A stretch of DNA of 64,000 nt from Enterococcus sp. MMGLQ5-1 (GTDB taxonomy: Bacteria > Bacillota > Bacilli > Lactobacillales > Streptococcaceae): assembly GCF_013155265.1 (NCBI RefSeq), contig NZ_JABJXU010000001.1, forward strand, positions 310,001 through 374,000. Direction: 5' to 3'. Position numbers and translations under genes: made by a program. Shown here in pieces: positions 55,298 to 64,000 of this stretch. How positions within the stretch are numbered: position 1 is the stretch's first letter; every line of letters begins with the position of its first letter. Below the pieces are notes generated by a model. That model saw only the letters and a program-made list of their open reading frames with translations. It searched no databases and was not told the DNA's origin.

Positions 55298-58114
55298 TTG
55301 GCAAATGATAAAATCGTGATTCGTGGTGCACGTGCCCACAATCTAAAAAATATTGATGTTACTATCCCGCGTGATCAGCTAGTGGTTGTCACTGGCTTAT
55401 CGGGTTCAGGGAAAAGCTCGCTTGCCTTTGATACACTTTATGCAGAAGGACAAAGACGTTATGTTGAGAGTCTTTCTGCCTATGCCAGACAGTTTTTAGG
55501 TCAAATGGACAAGCCAGATGTGGATAGTATTGAAGGCCTATCACCCGCCATTTCAATCGATCAAAAAACAACCAGTAAAAATCCACGTTCAACGGTAGGA
55601 ACAGTAACAGAAATCAATGATTTTCTTAGGCTGATGTTTGCAAGAATTGGCGTGCCGATTTGCCCAAATGATCATATTCCGATTACGGCACAGTCAATCG
55701 AGCAGATGGTGGATAAGGTTTTAGAATTGCCTGAACGAACCAAAATTCAGCTTTTATCACCAATTATTCGTGGTAAAAAAGGTCAGCATAAAAAAATATT
55801 TGAACGGATTCAAAGTGAGGGCTATGTACGTGTCAACGTCGATGGCGAAGCCTATGAAATTACCGAGGTGCCTGAATTATCCAAGAGTAAAAAGCATGAC
55901 ATTTCAATTGTCATTGACCGACTTGTCATTAAAGACGGCATTCGTTCGCGGCTTTTTGATTCGATGGAGGCTGCTTTAAGGCTGGCTGATGGCTATGCGG
56001 AAATTGATGTGATTGACGGTGAAAATCTACTTTTCAGTGAACATTATGCCTGCCCTATCTGTGGTTTTACGGTACCTAATATTGAACCACGTCTTTTTTC
56101 TTTCAATGCGCCCTTTGGCTCATGTCCTGACTGTGACGGCTTAGGCATTAAGCTAGAAGTAGATGTAGATTTAATTTTACCAGATCGCAGTAAAACACTC
56201 AGAGAGGGTGTAATTGCGCCGTGGAATCCAATCAGCTCGAACTATTATCCGCAAATGCTTGAACAGGCGATGACCCATTTTGAAATTGATATGGATACCC
56301 CATTTGAAAAGCTGACACAGGCTGAACAGGATTTAATTTTATATGGCTCCAAGGGCAAAGAGTTTCATTTTCACTATGAAAATGATTTCGGCGGTGTTCG
56401 AGATATTAAAATTCCTTTTGAGGGAATTGTGACGAATATTGAACGCCGATATCGAGAAACCAATAGCGATTTTACCAGAGAACAGATGCGTAGCTATATG
56501 AATGAGTTACCCTGTGCAAGCTGTCATGGTTACCGTTTAAATCCGGAGGCATTGTCAGTAAAGGTAAATCAAAAAAGTATTGGTGAGGTCTGTGCCTTAT
56601 CCATTGAACAAGCGCTTACTTTTATTTTCGATTTGACACTTTCTGAAAGTGAAACGATGATTGCTAGGCCAATCTTAAAAGAATTAGGTGAGCGGCTGAC
56701 CTTTCTTAAAAATGTTGGTTTAAACTACCTTACCTTAAGTCGTTCGGCTGGGACACTATCTGGTGGTGAGGCACAGCGGATTCGGCTGGCAACGCAAATT
56801 GGCTCAAACCTATCAGGTGTGCTTTATATCTTAGATGAACCCTCAATTGGCTTACATCAGCGAGATAATGACCGTCTGATTGAATCACTCAAAAAAATGC
56901 GTGATTTGGGGAATACCTTGATTGTGGTCGAGCATGATGAGGATACGATGCGAGCAGCGGATTATTTAATTGATGTTGGACCGGGGGCGGGGCATCTCGG
57001 TGGTGAGATTGTTGCTAGCGGTACGCCACAAGAGGTCGCTGAAAATCCAAGCTCACTAACAGGACAGTATTTATCTGGTAAGCGTGAAATCGCTGTGCCA
57101 AAGCAGCGTCGTAAAGGCAATGGTAAAAAAATTGTGCTAAAGGGGGCAAGTGAAAACAATTTAAAAAATATTGATGTTACTTTTCCACTAGGGCAATTTA
57201 TTGCAGTTACCGGTGTTTCAGGCTCTGGCAAATCAACTTTAATTAATCAAATTTTGAAAAAGGTGATTGCTCAAAAGATTAATCGAAATTCGGCAAAGCC
57301 CGGCAAATATAAAAGTATTTCAGGTATTAATCATATCGAGAGATTAATTGATATTGATCAAAGCCCGATTGGACGAACACCTAGAAGTAATCCTGCGACC
57401 TATACAAGTGTATTTGATGATATTAGGGATTTATTTGCTAAAACAAATGAAGCCAAAATACGTGGTTATAAGAAGGGGCGCTTTAGTTTTAATGTTAAAG
57501 GTGGCCGATGTGATGCCTGTAATGGTGATGGCATCATTAAAATTGAGATGCATTTCTTACCAGATGTTTATGTACCCTGTGAGGTTTGTCATGGCAAGCG
57601 CTATAATTCTGAAACACTCGAAGTATTTTACAAAGGTAAAAATATCGCTGATATTTTAGAAATGACTGTAGAGGATGGTTTAAAATTTTTCCAACATATT
57701 CCGAAAATTGAGCGGAAGCTACAAACAATTGTTGATGTTGGATTAGGCTATGTCACACTTGGTCAGTCAGCAACGACGCTTTCAGGCGGTGAAGCACAGC
57801 GGATGAAGCTCGCCAGTGAATTGCATAAAAAATCTGCTGGCAAGAGCTTTTATATTTTAGATGAGCCAACGACAGGCCTACATACTGCCGATATCGATCG
57901 CCTTTTAGCAGTTCTGACTCGCTTAGTTGATGCAGGTAATACTGTTCTGGTGATTGAACATAATTTGGATGTGATTAAGTCGGCGGATTATATCATTGAT
58001 TTAGGACCTGAAGGTGGCGATGGTGGTGGTGAAATCTTGGCAACAGGTACCCCAGAAAAAGTGGCTAAAAATCCAAAAAGCTTTACCGGAAAATATCTCA
58101 AGGATAAGCTATAA
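55298..58114 (+). CDS. uvrA: Excinuclease ABC subunit A
   Basis: Damage sensor of nucleotide excision repair, a double ABC ATPase. 938 residues. First Walker [15 protein letters not shown]; insertion zinc site [10 protein letters not shown] with CPDCDG; first signature [17 protein letters not shown]; second Walker [13 protein letters not shown]; second zinc site [17 protein letters not shown] with [10 protein letters not shown]; second signature [19 protein letters not shown] start, seven bases after AAGGAG. It shares an operon with uvrB. Confidence 0.98.
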   Translation: MANDKIVIRGARAHNLKNIDVTIPRDQLVVVTGLSGSGKSSLAFDTLYAEGQRRYVESLSAYARQFLGQMDKPDVDSIEGLSPAISIDQKTTSKNPRSTVGTVTEINDFLRLMFARIGVPICPNDHIPITAQSIEQMVDKVLELPERTKIQLLSPIIRGKKGQHKKIFERIQSEGYVRVNVDGEAYEITEVPELSKSKKHDISIVIDRLVIKDGIRSRLFDSMEAALRLADGYAEIDVIDGENLLFSEHYACPICGFTVPNIEPRLFSFNAPFGSCPDCDGLGIKLEVDVDLILPDRSKTLREGVIAPWNPISSNYYPQMLEQAMTHFEIDMDTPFEKLTQAEQDLILYGSKGKEFHFHYENDFGGVRDIKIPFEGIVTNIERRYRETNSDFTREQMRSYMNELPCASCHGYRLNPEALSVKVNQKSIGEVCALSIEQALTFIFDLTLSESETMIARPILKELGERLTFLKNVGLNYLTLSRSAGTLSGGEAQRIRLATQIGSNLSGVLYILDEPSIGLHQRDNDRLIESLKKMRDLGNTLIVVEHDEDTMRAADYLIDVGPGAGHLGGEIVASGTPQEVAENPSSLTGQYLSGKREIAVPKQRRKGNGKKIVLKGASENNLKNIDVTFPLGQFIAVTGVSGSGKSTLINQILKKVIAQKINRNSAKPGKYKSISGINHIERLIDIDQSPIGRTPRSNPATYTSVFDDIRDLFAKTNEAKIRGYKKGRFSFNVKGGRCDACNGDGIIKIEMHFLPDVYVPCEVCHGKRYNSETLEVFYKGKNIADILEMTVEDGLKFFQHIPKIERKLQTIVDVGLGYVTLGQSATTLSGGEAQRMKLASELHKKSAGKSFYILDEPTTGLHTADIDRLLAVLTRLVDAGNTVLVIEHNLDVIKSADYIIDLGPEGGDGGGEILATGTPEKVAKNPKSFTGKYLKDKL

Positions 58115-58171
58115 AATTTAAAATTAATTTATGTTAAAGCAAAAAAAAGATAATTAGAATAAAATAAAAAA

Positions 58172-58180
58172 TGGTAAAAT
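58172..58180 (+). promoter_or_regulatory. Possible extended -10 promoter of rapZ-yvcK-whiA
   Basis: TGG then TAAAAT (58175-58180) in the 106-base gap after uvrA; no good -35. Confidence 0.4.
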
Positions 58181-58220
58181 GAAAGTGATAGCTTGATGAC
58201 TTGCTTTTAAGGAGGGGAAA

Positions 58221-59105
58221 ATGAGTCGAAAATTAAAACTTACAATTATTACAGGAATGAGTGGTGCAGGTAAGACGGTAGCTGTTCAAAGCTTTGAAGA
58301 TATGGGGTATTTTGCGATTGATAATATTCCACCGACGCTTGTTCCAAAATTTATTGAATTAATTGAACCAAATGATCAATATAATAAGATTGCCTTGGTA
58401 ATTGATATGAGAAGTCGTGCCTTTTTTTCAGAAATTCAAACGATTCTCAATGAGCTATTGGATGATGCGCATATTGAGCTCACTATTCTATTTTTGGATG
58501 CCAGTGATAAAGAGCTAGTGGCACGTTATAAGGAGACTAGACGAAGCCATCCTTTAAGCCAAAATGGCTTGGTTGTTGATGGTATTAATAAGGAACGTGA
58601 ATTATTAAAGCCAATCCGACAATATGCAACGCTTGTTTTTGATACAAGTGAGATTTCACCAAGAGCGCTACGTCAAAAAATTCAAAATGAATTTAAGTCA
58701 AAGGATTTACAAAGCTTCAGAGTCGAAATGCTCTCGTTTGGCTTTAAATATGGTTTACCGTTAGATGCTGATATTGTAATGGACGTCCGTTTTTTGCCAA
58801 ATCCATACTATCTAAAAGAATTGCGTAGTCAAACGGGACTCGACCAGCCTGTGTTTGATTATGTCATGTCTCAGCCAGCCTCAGAGGCCTTTTATCAAAG
58901 CCTAATTGGTCTTTTAGAGCCAATTATTCCCCAATATGAAAAGGAGGGAAAAAGCAGCCTCACAATTGCGATTGGCTGTACTGGTGGACAGCATCGTTCA
59001 GTTGCTTTTACCGAGCGTGTCGGTAATGCATTGGGAGAACACTTCCCGGTAAATATCACACATCGAGATATTAAAAAACGTAAAGAGGTGGTGAATCGCT
59101 CATGA
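58221..59105 (+). CDS. rapZ: RNase adapter RapZ / nucleotide-binding protein YvcJ
   Basis: P-loop protein, 294 residues. Walker [22 protein letters not shown] at the N-terminus; [22 protein letters not shown]; and the C-terminal RapZ domain with [16 protein letters not shown] and NITHRDI. In E. coli RapZ senses GlcN-6-P and guides decay of the glmS-regulating small RNA GlmZ; in Firmicutes YvcJ hydrolyses GTP and its role is less clear. GGAGG precedes the ATG. The stop overlaps the yvcK start. Confidence 0.95.
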   Translation: MSRKLKLTIITGMSGAGKTVAVQSFEDMGYFAIDNIPPTLVPKFIELIEPNDQYNKIALVIDMRSRAFFSEIQTILNELLDDAHIELTILFLDASDKELVARYKETRRSHPLSQNGLVVDGINKERELLKPIRQYATLVFDTSEISPRALRQKIQNEFKSKDLQSFRVEMLSFGFKYGLPLDADIVMDVRFLPNPYYLKELRSQTGLDQPVFDYVMSQPASEAFYQSLIGLLEPIIPQYEKEGKSSLTIAIGCTGGQHRSVAFTERVGNALGEHFPVNITHRDIKKRKEVVNRS

Positions 59106-60064
59106 GAACGCCCAAAATTGTTGTCATCGGTGGCGGTACGGGCTTACCTGTCATTTTAAATAGTCTTAGTCGCTACGATGCAGAAATCACGGCAATTGTT
59201 ACAGTTGCAGATGACGGTGGCTCTTCTGGTGATTTACGGCAAGCAATGAATATTGCACCACCCGGTGACTTACGAAATGTCTTGATTTCGATGAGTGACT
59301 TACCAGCTTTTTACGGTAAACTATTTCAGTATCGTTTTAAGACAAGTGATAGTTATTTGGCGAATCATCCGCTTGGTAATTTAATTATTGCTGCGGTTGC
59401 GGAAATGCAGGATTCAACCTATAATGCAATTCAGCTTCTATCACATATGATGCACGCTCGTGGAAAAATCTATCCTTCCTCTGAGAGTGCTTTGACTTTG
59501 CATGCAGTTTTTCAAGATGGCGTTGAAATTGCTGGTGAATCTAAGATTGCTGGCTATGCTGGAAAAATTGATCATGTTTTTGTAACCAACACTTATGATA
59601 ACCAAACACCCAAGGCTGCCAGAAAAGTGGTGCAATCCATTTTGGATGCCGACTTGATTGTGATGGGACCTGGGTCATTATTTACGAGTGTATTACCAAA
59701 TTTAGTGATAGCACAAATTAAGGAAGCGATGCTTCAAACTGATGCCGAACGAGTCTATATCTGTAATATTATGACGCAACGTGGCGAAACAGAGCATTTT
59801 ACGGATGCCGAACACGTTCAAATGCTCAATAAGCACTTAGGTGGCAAAATTGTAGATACGGTTTTGGTAAATATTGAGCCTGTCCCTCAGGATTACATGG
59901 ATAATAATCAATTTGATGAATATTTAGTTCAAGTACGCCATGATTTCAATGGCTTACGAGAGGCAGGTAGTCGAGTGATTTCCGCTAATTTATTGAAGCT
60001 AGAAAACGGTGGTGCTTTTCATGATGGTGAAAAGGTGACTGCGGAATTAATGAAATTAGTTTAA
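59102..60064 (+). CDS. yvcK: YvcK/GlmR family gluconeogenesis and cell-wall regulator
   Basis: 320 residues. Starts [21 protein letters not shown], then [40 protein letters not shown] and [15 protein letters not shown], the CofD-like Rossmann fold signatures. YvcK/GlmR binds UDP-GlcNAc and directs carbon toward glmS-dependent wall precursor synthesis in Bacillus. It shares four bases (ATGA) with rapZ. Conserved neighbour order rapZ-yvcK-whiA. Confidence 0.96.
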   Translation: MRTPKIVVIGGGTGLPVILNSLSRYDAEITAIVTVADDGGSSGDLRQAMNIAPPGDLRNVLISMSDLPAFYGKLFQYRFKTSDSYLANHPLGNLIIAAVAEMQDSTYNAIQLLSHMMHARGKIYPSSESALTLHAVFQDGVEIAGESKIAGYAGKIDHVFVTNTYDNQTPKAARKVVQSILDADLIVMGPGSLFTSVLPNLVIAQIKEAMLQTDAERVYICNIMTQRGETEHFTDAEHVQMLNKHLGGKIVDTVLVNIEPVPQDYMDNNQFDEYLVQVRHDFNGLREAGSRVISANLLKLENGGAFHDGEKVTAELMKLV

Positions 60065-60100
60065 GTTTAAAATAAATGACTAGATTAACGGTGGTGGCAG

Positions 60101-61021
60101 ATGAGTTTTTCAACTGAGGTAAAAAAAGAGTTATCCCAAATCGAGACTTCTGGTGAACAGGCTCGAGCTGAGCTTAGCGCCTTGATTAGAATGCTTGGTA
60201 GCATTAATTTATCAAATAAGGGTCTCAGTCTAGTCATGCAAACCCAAAATTCAGTTGTTGCTAGACGGATTTTTTCATTAATCAAGCAGATTTATGGTCT
60301 TAAAAGCCAATTGATTGTCCAAACAAGGTCTCAATTTGGACGTCATCATGTTTATCAGGTGCAGGTTGGCGATGCTAGCACTGAACTGTTAAATGATTTA
60401 GAGATACTAGATGGCTTAGCTTTTAAAATCGGTGTAGCTGATGCTATCAAAAAAAGCACCAACAATATAAGAGCCTACTTGAGAGGCGTTTTTTTAGCGA
60501 GTGGCAGTGTTAGAAATCCCGAAAAGAGTCAATATCACTTGGAATTGTTTTCGGTTTATGATGAACAGGCTGTCGATTTATTAGAAATGCTTGAGGTCAT
60601 TGGGATAAAGGGCAAGCAATTTGAGAAAAAAAATGGGACAATTGTGTATCTAAAAAATTCAGCTGATATTTCAGAATTTTTATTATTTACTGGCGCGACT
60701 AAAGCGATGCTTCAGGTTGAAAATGCCAAAATCATTAAAGAAATTAAGCGTGACGTCAATCGTAAGCTTAACTTTGAAACGGCAAATATGAATCGAACGG
60801 TGGATGCTTCAAGCCGTCAAATTGAAATGATTTTAGAAATGAAAGCGAATGGTACTTTCAATCAGTTGTCTGAAAAAATTCAAGAAATTGCTGAATTAAG
60901 ACTGAAATTTCCTGAAAAGTCAGTCGCAGAAATTGCTCAGGTTTTAGGATTAACCAAGTCTGCTGCTAATCACCGCTTTAGGAAACTAATACAGATTTAT
61001 GATGAAAGACATACCAAATAA
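60101..61021 (+). CDS. whiA: DNA-binding protein WhiA
   Basis: 306 residues. The N-terminal and central LAGLIDADG-like (homing-endonuclease-derived) domain has RAELSALIRMLG and YLRGVFLASGSVRNPEKSQYHLE. The C-terminal helix-turn-helix ends VAEIAQVLGLTKSAANHRFRKL. Catalytic residues of homing enzymes are lost in this family. WhiA is a sporulation regulator in Streptomyces and affects division and chromosome segregation in Bacillus. The ribosome site is weak (GGTGGTGG). Last gene of the rapZ operon. Confidence 0.95.
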   Translation: MSFSTEVKKELSQIETSGEQARAELSALIRMLGSINLSNKGLSLVMQTQNSVVARRIFSLIKQIYGLKSQLIVQTRSQFGRHHVYQVQVGDASTELLNDLEILDGLAFKIGVADAIKKSTNNIRAYLRGVFLASGSVRNPEKSQYHLELFSVYDEQAVDLLEMLEVIGIKGKQFEKKNGTIVYLKNSADISEFLLFTGATKAMLQVENAKIIKEIKRDVNRKLNFETANMNRTVDASSRQIEMILEMKANGTFNQLSEKIQEIAELRLKFPEKSVAEIAQVLGLTKSAANHRFRKLIQIYDERHTK

Positions 61022-61194
61022 TATTTGAGTATTACTTGACTTTTCGATGATTAGCTTGATCCAGCATCGCTTTTCTATTTTCATCGTTTTATTATTTACT
61101 TTTTCATTATTTTTGGTTATGATAAACAAGTATGCAAAAAAACATATGGGCTTTATGTATTTGATAAGATAAAGTACCTTTTGGAGGGAATATA

Positions 61195-62478
61195 ATGTCA
61201 GTAAATTTTGAAAAGCAAGGCACAAATGATGGTGTATTAACTTTTTCAATTGATCAAGCAACAATTCAAGAAGGTTTGACAAAAACTTTTAACAAAGCGA
61301 AAAAAAATCTTAATGTACCTGGTTTTCGTAAAGGAAAGGTTTCGAGATCAGTTTTCAATCGGATGTATGGTGAAGAAGCATTATATGAAGATACGTTAAA
61401 TGCGATTTTACCTGATGTCTATGAAGCGGCAGTTAAGGCAGCAGAATTAGATGTTGTTGCGCAGCCTAAAATTGATATTGAATCAATGAACAAGGGTGAA
61501 GATTGGGTAATTAAAGCAACAGTGGTGACCAAACCAGAGGTTAAATTAGGCGAATACAAAAATTTAGCAGTTGAAGTACCTAGTGAAGAAGTAACTGATG
61601 AAGATATTGATGCTAAATTAAAGGTTGAGCAATCAAAATTAGCTGAATTCGTGATTAAAGAAGATACAGCTGCTGAAGATGGCGATGTCGTTGTGATTGA
61701 TTTTGCTGGTTCTGTTGATGGTGTAGAATTTGAAGGCGGCAAGGCTGAAAATCATTCATTAGAATTAGGCTCAGGTTCGTTTATTCCAGGATTTGAAGCA
61801 CAATTAGTCGGTCATAAGGCTGGTGAAACCTTAAATGTTGAAGTAACCTTCCCAGAAGAATACCAAGCAGCTGACTTAGCTGGTAAGGATGCTGTTTTTG
61901 TGACAACCATCCATGAAGTGAAGGCCAAAGAAACGCCTGAATTGGATGATGAATTTGCTAAAGATGTAGATGATGAAGTGGAAACCTTGGTAGAGCTAAA
62001 AGAAAAGTTTAAAGCAGAATTGACTGAGCAAAAAGCAACAGCTGCTCAGGAAGCTAAGGAAGAAGCAGCGATTCAAGCAGCTGTTGGTAATGCTGAGGTT
62101 GTTGATTTACCAGAAGAAATGGTACATGAAGAGGTTCATCGTTCAATGAATGAATTCTTTGGTAACTTACAACGTCAAGGTATTGATCCACAAACTTATT
62201 ACCAAATTACTGGTACTTCTGAACAAGATTTGCATGATCAATACGCTAAAGATGCTGAAACTCGTGTTAAAACAAACTTAGTGATTGAAGCAATTGCTAA
62301 AACAGAAGATTTTGAAGTTAATGATAGTGAGATTGAAGAAGAATTGAAATCATTATCTGAACAATATAATATCCCTGTTGAACAAATTAAGACAATGCTT
62401 TCAACTGATATGCTTAAGCATGATATTTTGATGAAAAAAGCAGTTGAAGCAATTACTGAAACAGCAGTTGCTAAATAA
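61195..62478 (+). CDS. tig: Trigger factor (ribosome-bound peptidyl-prolyl isomerase)
   Basis: Chaperone at the ribosomal exit tunnel, 427 residues. The N-terminal ribosome-binding domain contains the signature [19 protein letters not shown] (about 41-60). The FKBP-type isomerase domain (about 150-245) includes [20 protein letters not shown] and [10 protein letters not shown]. The helical C-terminal arms follow. GGAGG precedes the ATG. Monocistronic, with its own terminator. Confidence 0.98.
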   Translation: MSVNFEKQGTNDGVLTFSIDQATIQEGLTKTFNKAKKNLNVPGFRKGKVSRSVFNRMYGEEALYEDTLNAILPDVYEAAVKAAELDVVAQPKIDIESMNKGEDWVIKATVVTKPEVKLGEYKNLAVEVPSEEVTDEDIDAKLKVEQSKLAEFVIKEDTAAEDGDVVVIDFAGSVDGVEFEGGKAENHSLELGSGSFIPGFEAQLVGHKAGETLNVEVTFPEEYQAADLAGKDAVFVTTIHEVKAKETPELDDEFAKDVDDEVETLVELKEKFKAELTEQKATAAQEAKEEAAIQAAVGNAEVVDLPEEMVHEEVHRSMNEFFGNLQRQGIDPQTYYQITGTSEQDLHDQYAKDAETRVKTNLVIEAIAKTEDFEVNDSEIEEELKSLSEQYNIPVEQIKTMLSTDMLKHDILMKKAVEAITETAVAK

Positions 62479-62521
62479 GTCGACTAGTTAAATCATCAGG
62501 TTGCTATAACCAATTACTCAT

Positions 62522-62558
62522 ATCTCGAACCTCTCATAGTTGATGTTCGAGATTTTTT
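62522..62558 (+). terminator. Intrinsic terminator of tig
   Basis: ATCTCGAAC (62522-62530) and GTTCGAGAT (62545-62553) are perfect complements, followed by T residues. Confidence 0.95.
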
Positions 62559-62672
62559 GTTTAAAAAAGAATCATAAAAATTTATAATTATGATAAGCTT
62601 GAATAATTGAATGCTATTTAAAATATAAATAGGCTGAGTTGCTAGATTAGGTCTATTGAAAGAGAGAATTAA

Positions 62673-63998
62673 ATGAAAAATGACAGCTTAAAAAAGGAAA
62701 TTGGTCTAATTGGTGCTTTTTCAACAGTTGTTGGAACGGTAATTGGGGCTGGTGTTTTTTTTAAAATTGCAGCGATGGTAAAGGTGACGGGCTCAGCAAA
62801 TCTTGCCTTATTAGCTTGGGTTTTTGCAGGTATTTTTACGATTGCAGGTGGTCTTTGTGTCGCCGAATTAGCGACGGCGATACCAGAGACAGGTGGCGCC
62901 ATTCGTTATCTGGATCATACCTATGGTAAGCTGTGGGGCTTTCTTTTTGGTTGGATTCAGATGCTCATTTACTTTCCAGCAAATATTGCAGCACTTGGCG
63001 TGATTTGGGCAACCCAGTGCATTAATTTATTTCATCTGTCCAATCATTTATTAATACCGATTGCTTTTATTGCCGCTTTAACAGTTTTAGGTATTAATTT
63101 ATTGGGTACGAGACTAGCGACAGGTGCGCAGTCAATTTTTACCATTTTAAAATTGATTCCTCTTGGTCTGATTGTAATTGCTGGCTTATTTTCCAGGGGG
63201 CAGGTTAATGTATCGTTATTACCTATTAGCTCTGGTGAGCATATTACCATTATTGGTGGTTTAGGTGCTGCAATTGTTGCTAGCATGTTTGCTTTTGATG
63301 GTTGGCTTGGGCTAGGTAATGTCGCCGGTGAAATGAAACGGCCTGAAAAGGACTTACCGAAGGCCATTATTATCGGACTTTCTGCGATTGCTATTATTTA
63401 TGTCCTCATTAGCTATGTTTTCTTAAAATTTATGCCAATCGATCAAATTTCAGGGAATCAAAATGCTGCAAGTGAGGTTGCACAGATGATTTTCGGTCAG
63501 CAGGGCGGAAAAATTGTTACGATAGGTATTTTGATTTCAGTATACGGTGCATTTAATGGCTACACCTTTACCGCCATTAGAGTGCCTTATGCTTTAGCCT
63601 TGCAAAATCAACTACCGTTTAGCAATAAGCTAAGACAGCTTAATCGTTTTGCCATTCCAACCTGGAGTGCGGTATTGATTATGGCGATTGCAATGCTTAT
63701 GATGACGCTCGGTACCTTTGATTTATTATCAAATTTAGCGATTTTTGTGACATGGACCTTTTCATTGTTATTATTTTTAGCGATTTTTATTCTCAGAAAG
63801 AGAGAGCCTGACTTGATTAGGCCCTATAAGGTTAGTTTTTATCCGATTACCCCAATCATTGCGATTTGTGGCGCATTATATATCATGTTTTCAACTTTAT
63901 TTCAAGAAACAATGCTGGCAATGATTGGCATTGGCGCAACGATTGCCGGGATTCCGATTTATTACTTTGTGCAGCATCGAGAGAAAAATAAAGGATAA
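62673..63998 (+). CDS. APC-family amino acid permease (LAT/SteT-like)
   Basis: 441 residues with about twelve membrane helices. The first helix shows GLIGAFSTVVGTVIGAGVFFK, the unwound GxG substrate-binding motif of the APC fold. ELATAIPETGGAIRYLDHTYG follows helix 2, and a segment FDGWLGLGNVAGEMKRPEKDLPKAI matches helix 6 and the loop after it. The best resemblance is to the L-type transporters such as Bacillus SteT (serine/threonine exchange). The substrate is not certain. GAAAGAGAG precedes the ATG. It ends two bases before the window edge and is complete. Confidence 0.92.
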   Translation: MKNDSLKKEIGLIGAFSTVVGTVIGAGVFFKIAAMVKVTGSANLALLAWVFAGIFTIAGGLCVAELATAIPETGGAIRYLDHTYGKLWGFLFGWIQMLIYFPANIAALGVIWATQCINLFHLSNHLLIPIAFIAALTVLGINLLGTRLATGAQSIFTILKLIPLGLIVIAGLFSRGQVNVSLLPISSGEHITIIGGLGAAIVASMFAFDGWLGLGNVAGEMKRPEKDLPKAIIIGLSAIAIIYVLISYVFLKFMPIDQISGNQNAASEVAQMIFGQQGGKIVTIGILISVYGAFNGYTFTAIRVPYALALQNQLPFSNKLRQLNRFAIPTWSAVLIMAIAMLMMTLGTFDLLSNLAIFVTWTFSLLLFLAIFILRKREPDLIRPYKVSFYPITPIIAICGALYIMFSTLFQETMLAMIGIGATIAGIPIYYFVQHREKNKG

Positions 63999-64000
63999 AC

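Overview
The window is a 64-kb piece of a low-GC Gram-positive chromosome, almost certainly from the order Lactobacillales. Supporting evidence: strong AGGAGG-type ribosome binding sites, frequent TTG and GTG starts, long-form HPF, CtsR and CIRCE heat-shock sites, a comFA-comFC-hpf block, an hrcA-grpE-dnaK-dnaJ cluster, and the uvrB-uvrA-rapZ-yvcK-whiA run. Several arrangements look Streptococcaceae-like: the division cluster ends at pbpX-mraY, glnP is a fused receptor-permease next to uvrB, and the UDP-glucose dehydrogenase is of the capsule type. I cannot name the genus. Nearly all of the window is core genome. No phage, complete insertion sequence, CRISPR array, tRNA or rRNA was seen.

Layout. 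1-11.5 kb: end of ptsI, then dnaB-rsmG enclosed by an inverted pair of a mosaic intergenic repeat, then glmU, a maf-msrB gene fusion, ruvA-ruvB, a small tyrosine phosphatase, trpS and a GT-C-like membrane protein. 11.9-19.6 kb: yigZ divergent from comFA-comFC, then hpf, manA and CtsR-controlled clpB. 20-24.6 kb: ugd, an aldo/keto reductase, a CPBP protease, ferredoxin and a LysM protein. 24.9-27.1 kb: cmk and infC-rpmI-rplT behind an L20-type attenuator; infC appears to start with AUA. 27.2-32.4 kb: the HrcA regulon. 32.5-37.8 kb: mraZ-rsmH-ftsL-pbpX-mraY. 38-39.3 kb: an alanine aminotransferase.

39.5-50.3 kb is the most coherent accessory block, a complete fructan-use regulon. It holds the activator LevR, a textbook sigma-54 (-24/-12) promoter, the mannose-family PTS levDEFG, a secreted GH32 fructanase with FIVAR and SLH anchoring domains behind a perfect cre site, and rpoN (sigma-54) itself. 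A repeated decamer, CTGTATCAAA, lies at both the levR promoter and the PTS promoter and is a candidate LevR operator. 50.7-64 kb: glutamine-type ABC transporter on the minus strand, then uvrB, uvrA, rapZ, yvcK, whiA, tig and an amino acid permease.

The least expected material is between genes. A roughly 42-bp palindrome with core ATTGTTTCC-CGGAAACAAT occurs ten times at four intergenic sites. Wherever it is multicopy (2, 5 and 2 units) the copies are exactly 61 bp apart. A second, modular repeat family of about 340-500 bp occurs as an inverted pair around dnaB-rsmG, and one of its modules recurs near 11.8 kb. A 35-bp terminator cassette is present twice, identical and inverted, around rpoN. 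Other notable items are the Maf-MsrB fusion, a CIRCE element whose sequence also forms an intrinsic terminator, and the AUA start of infC.
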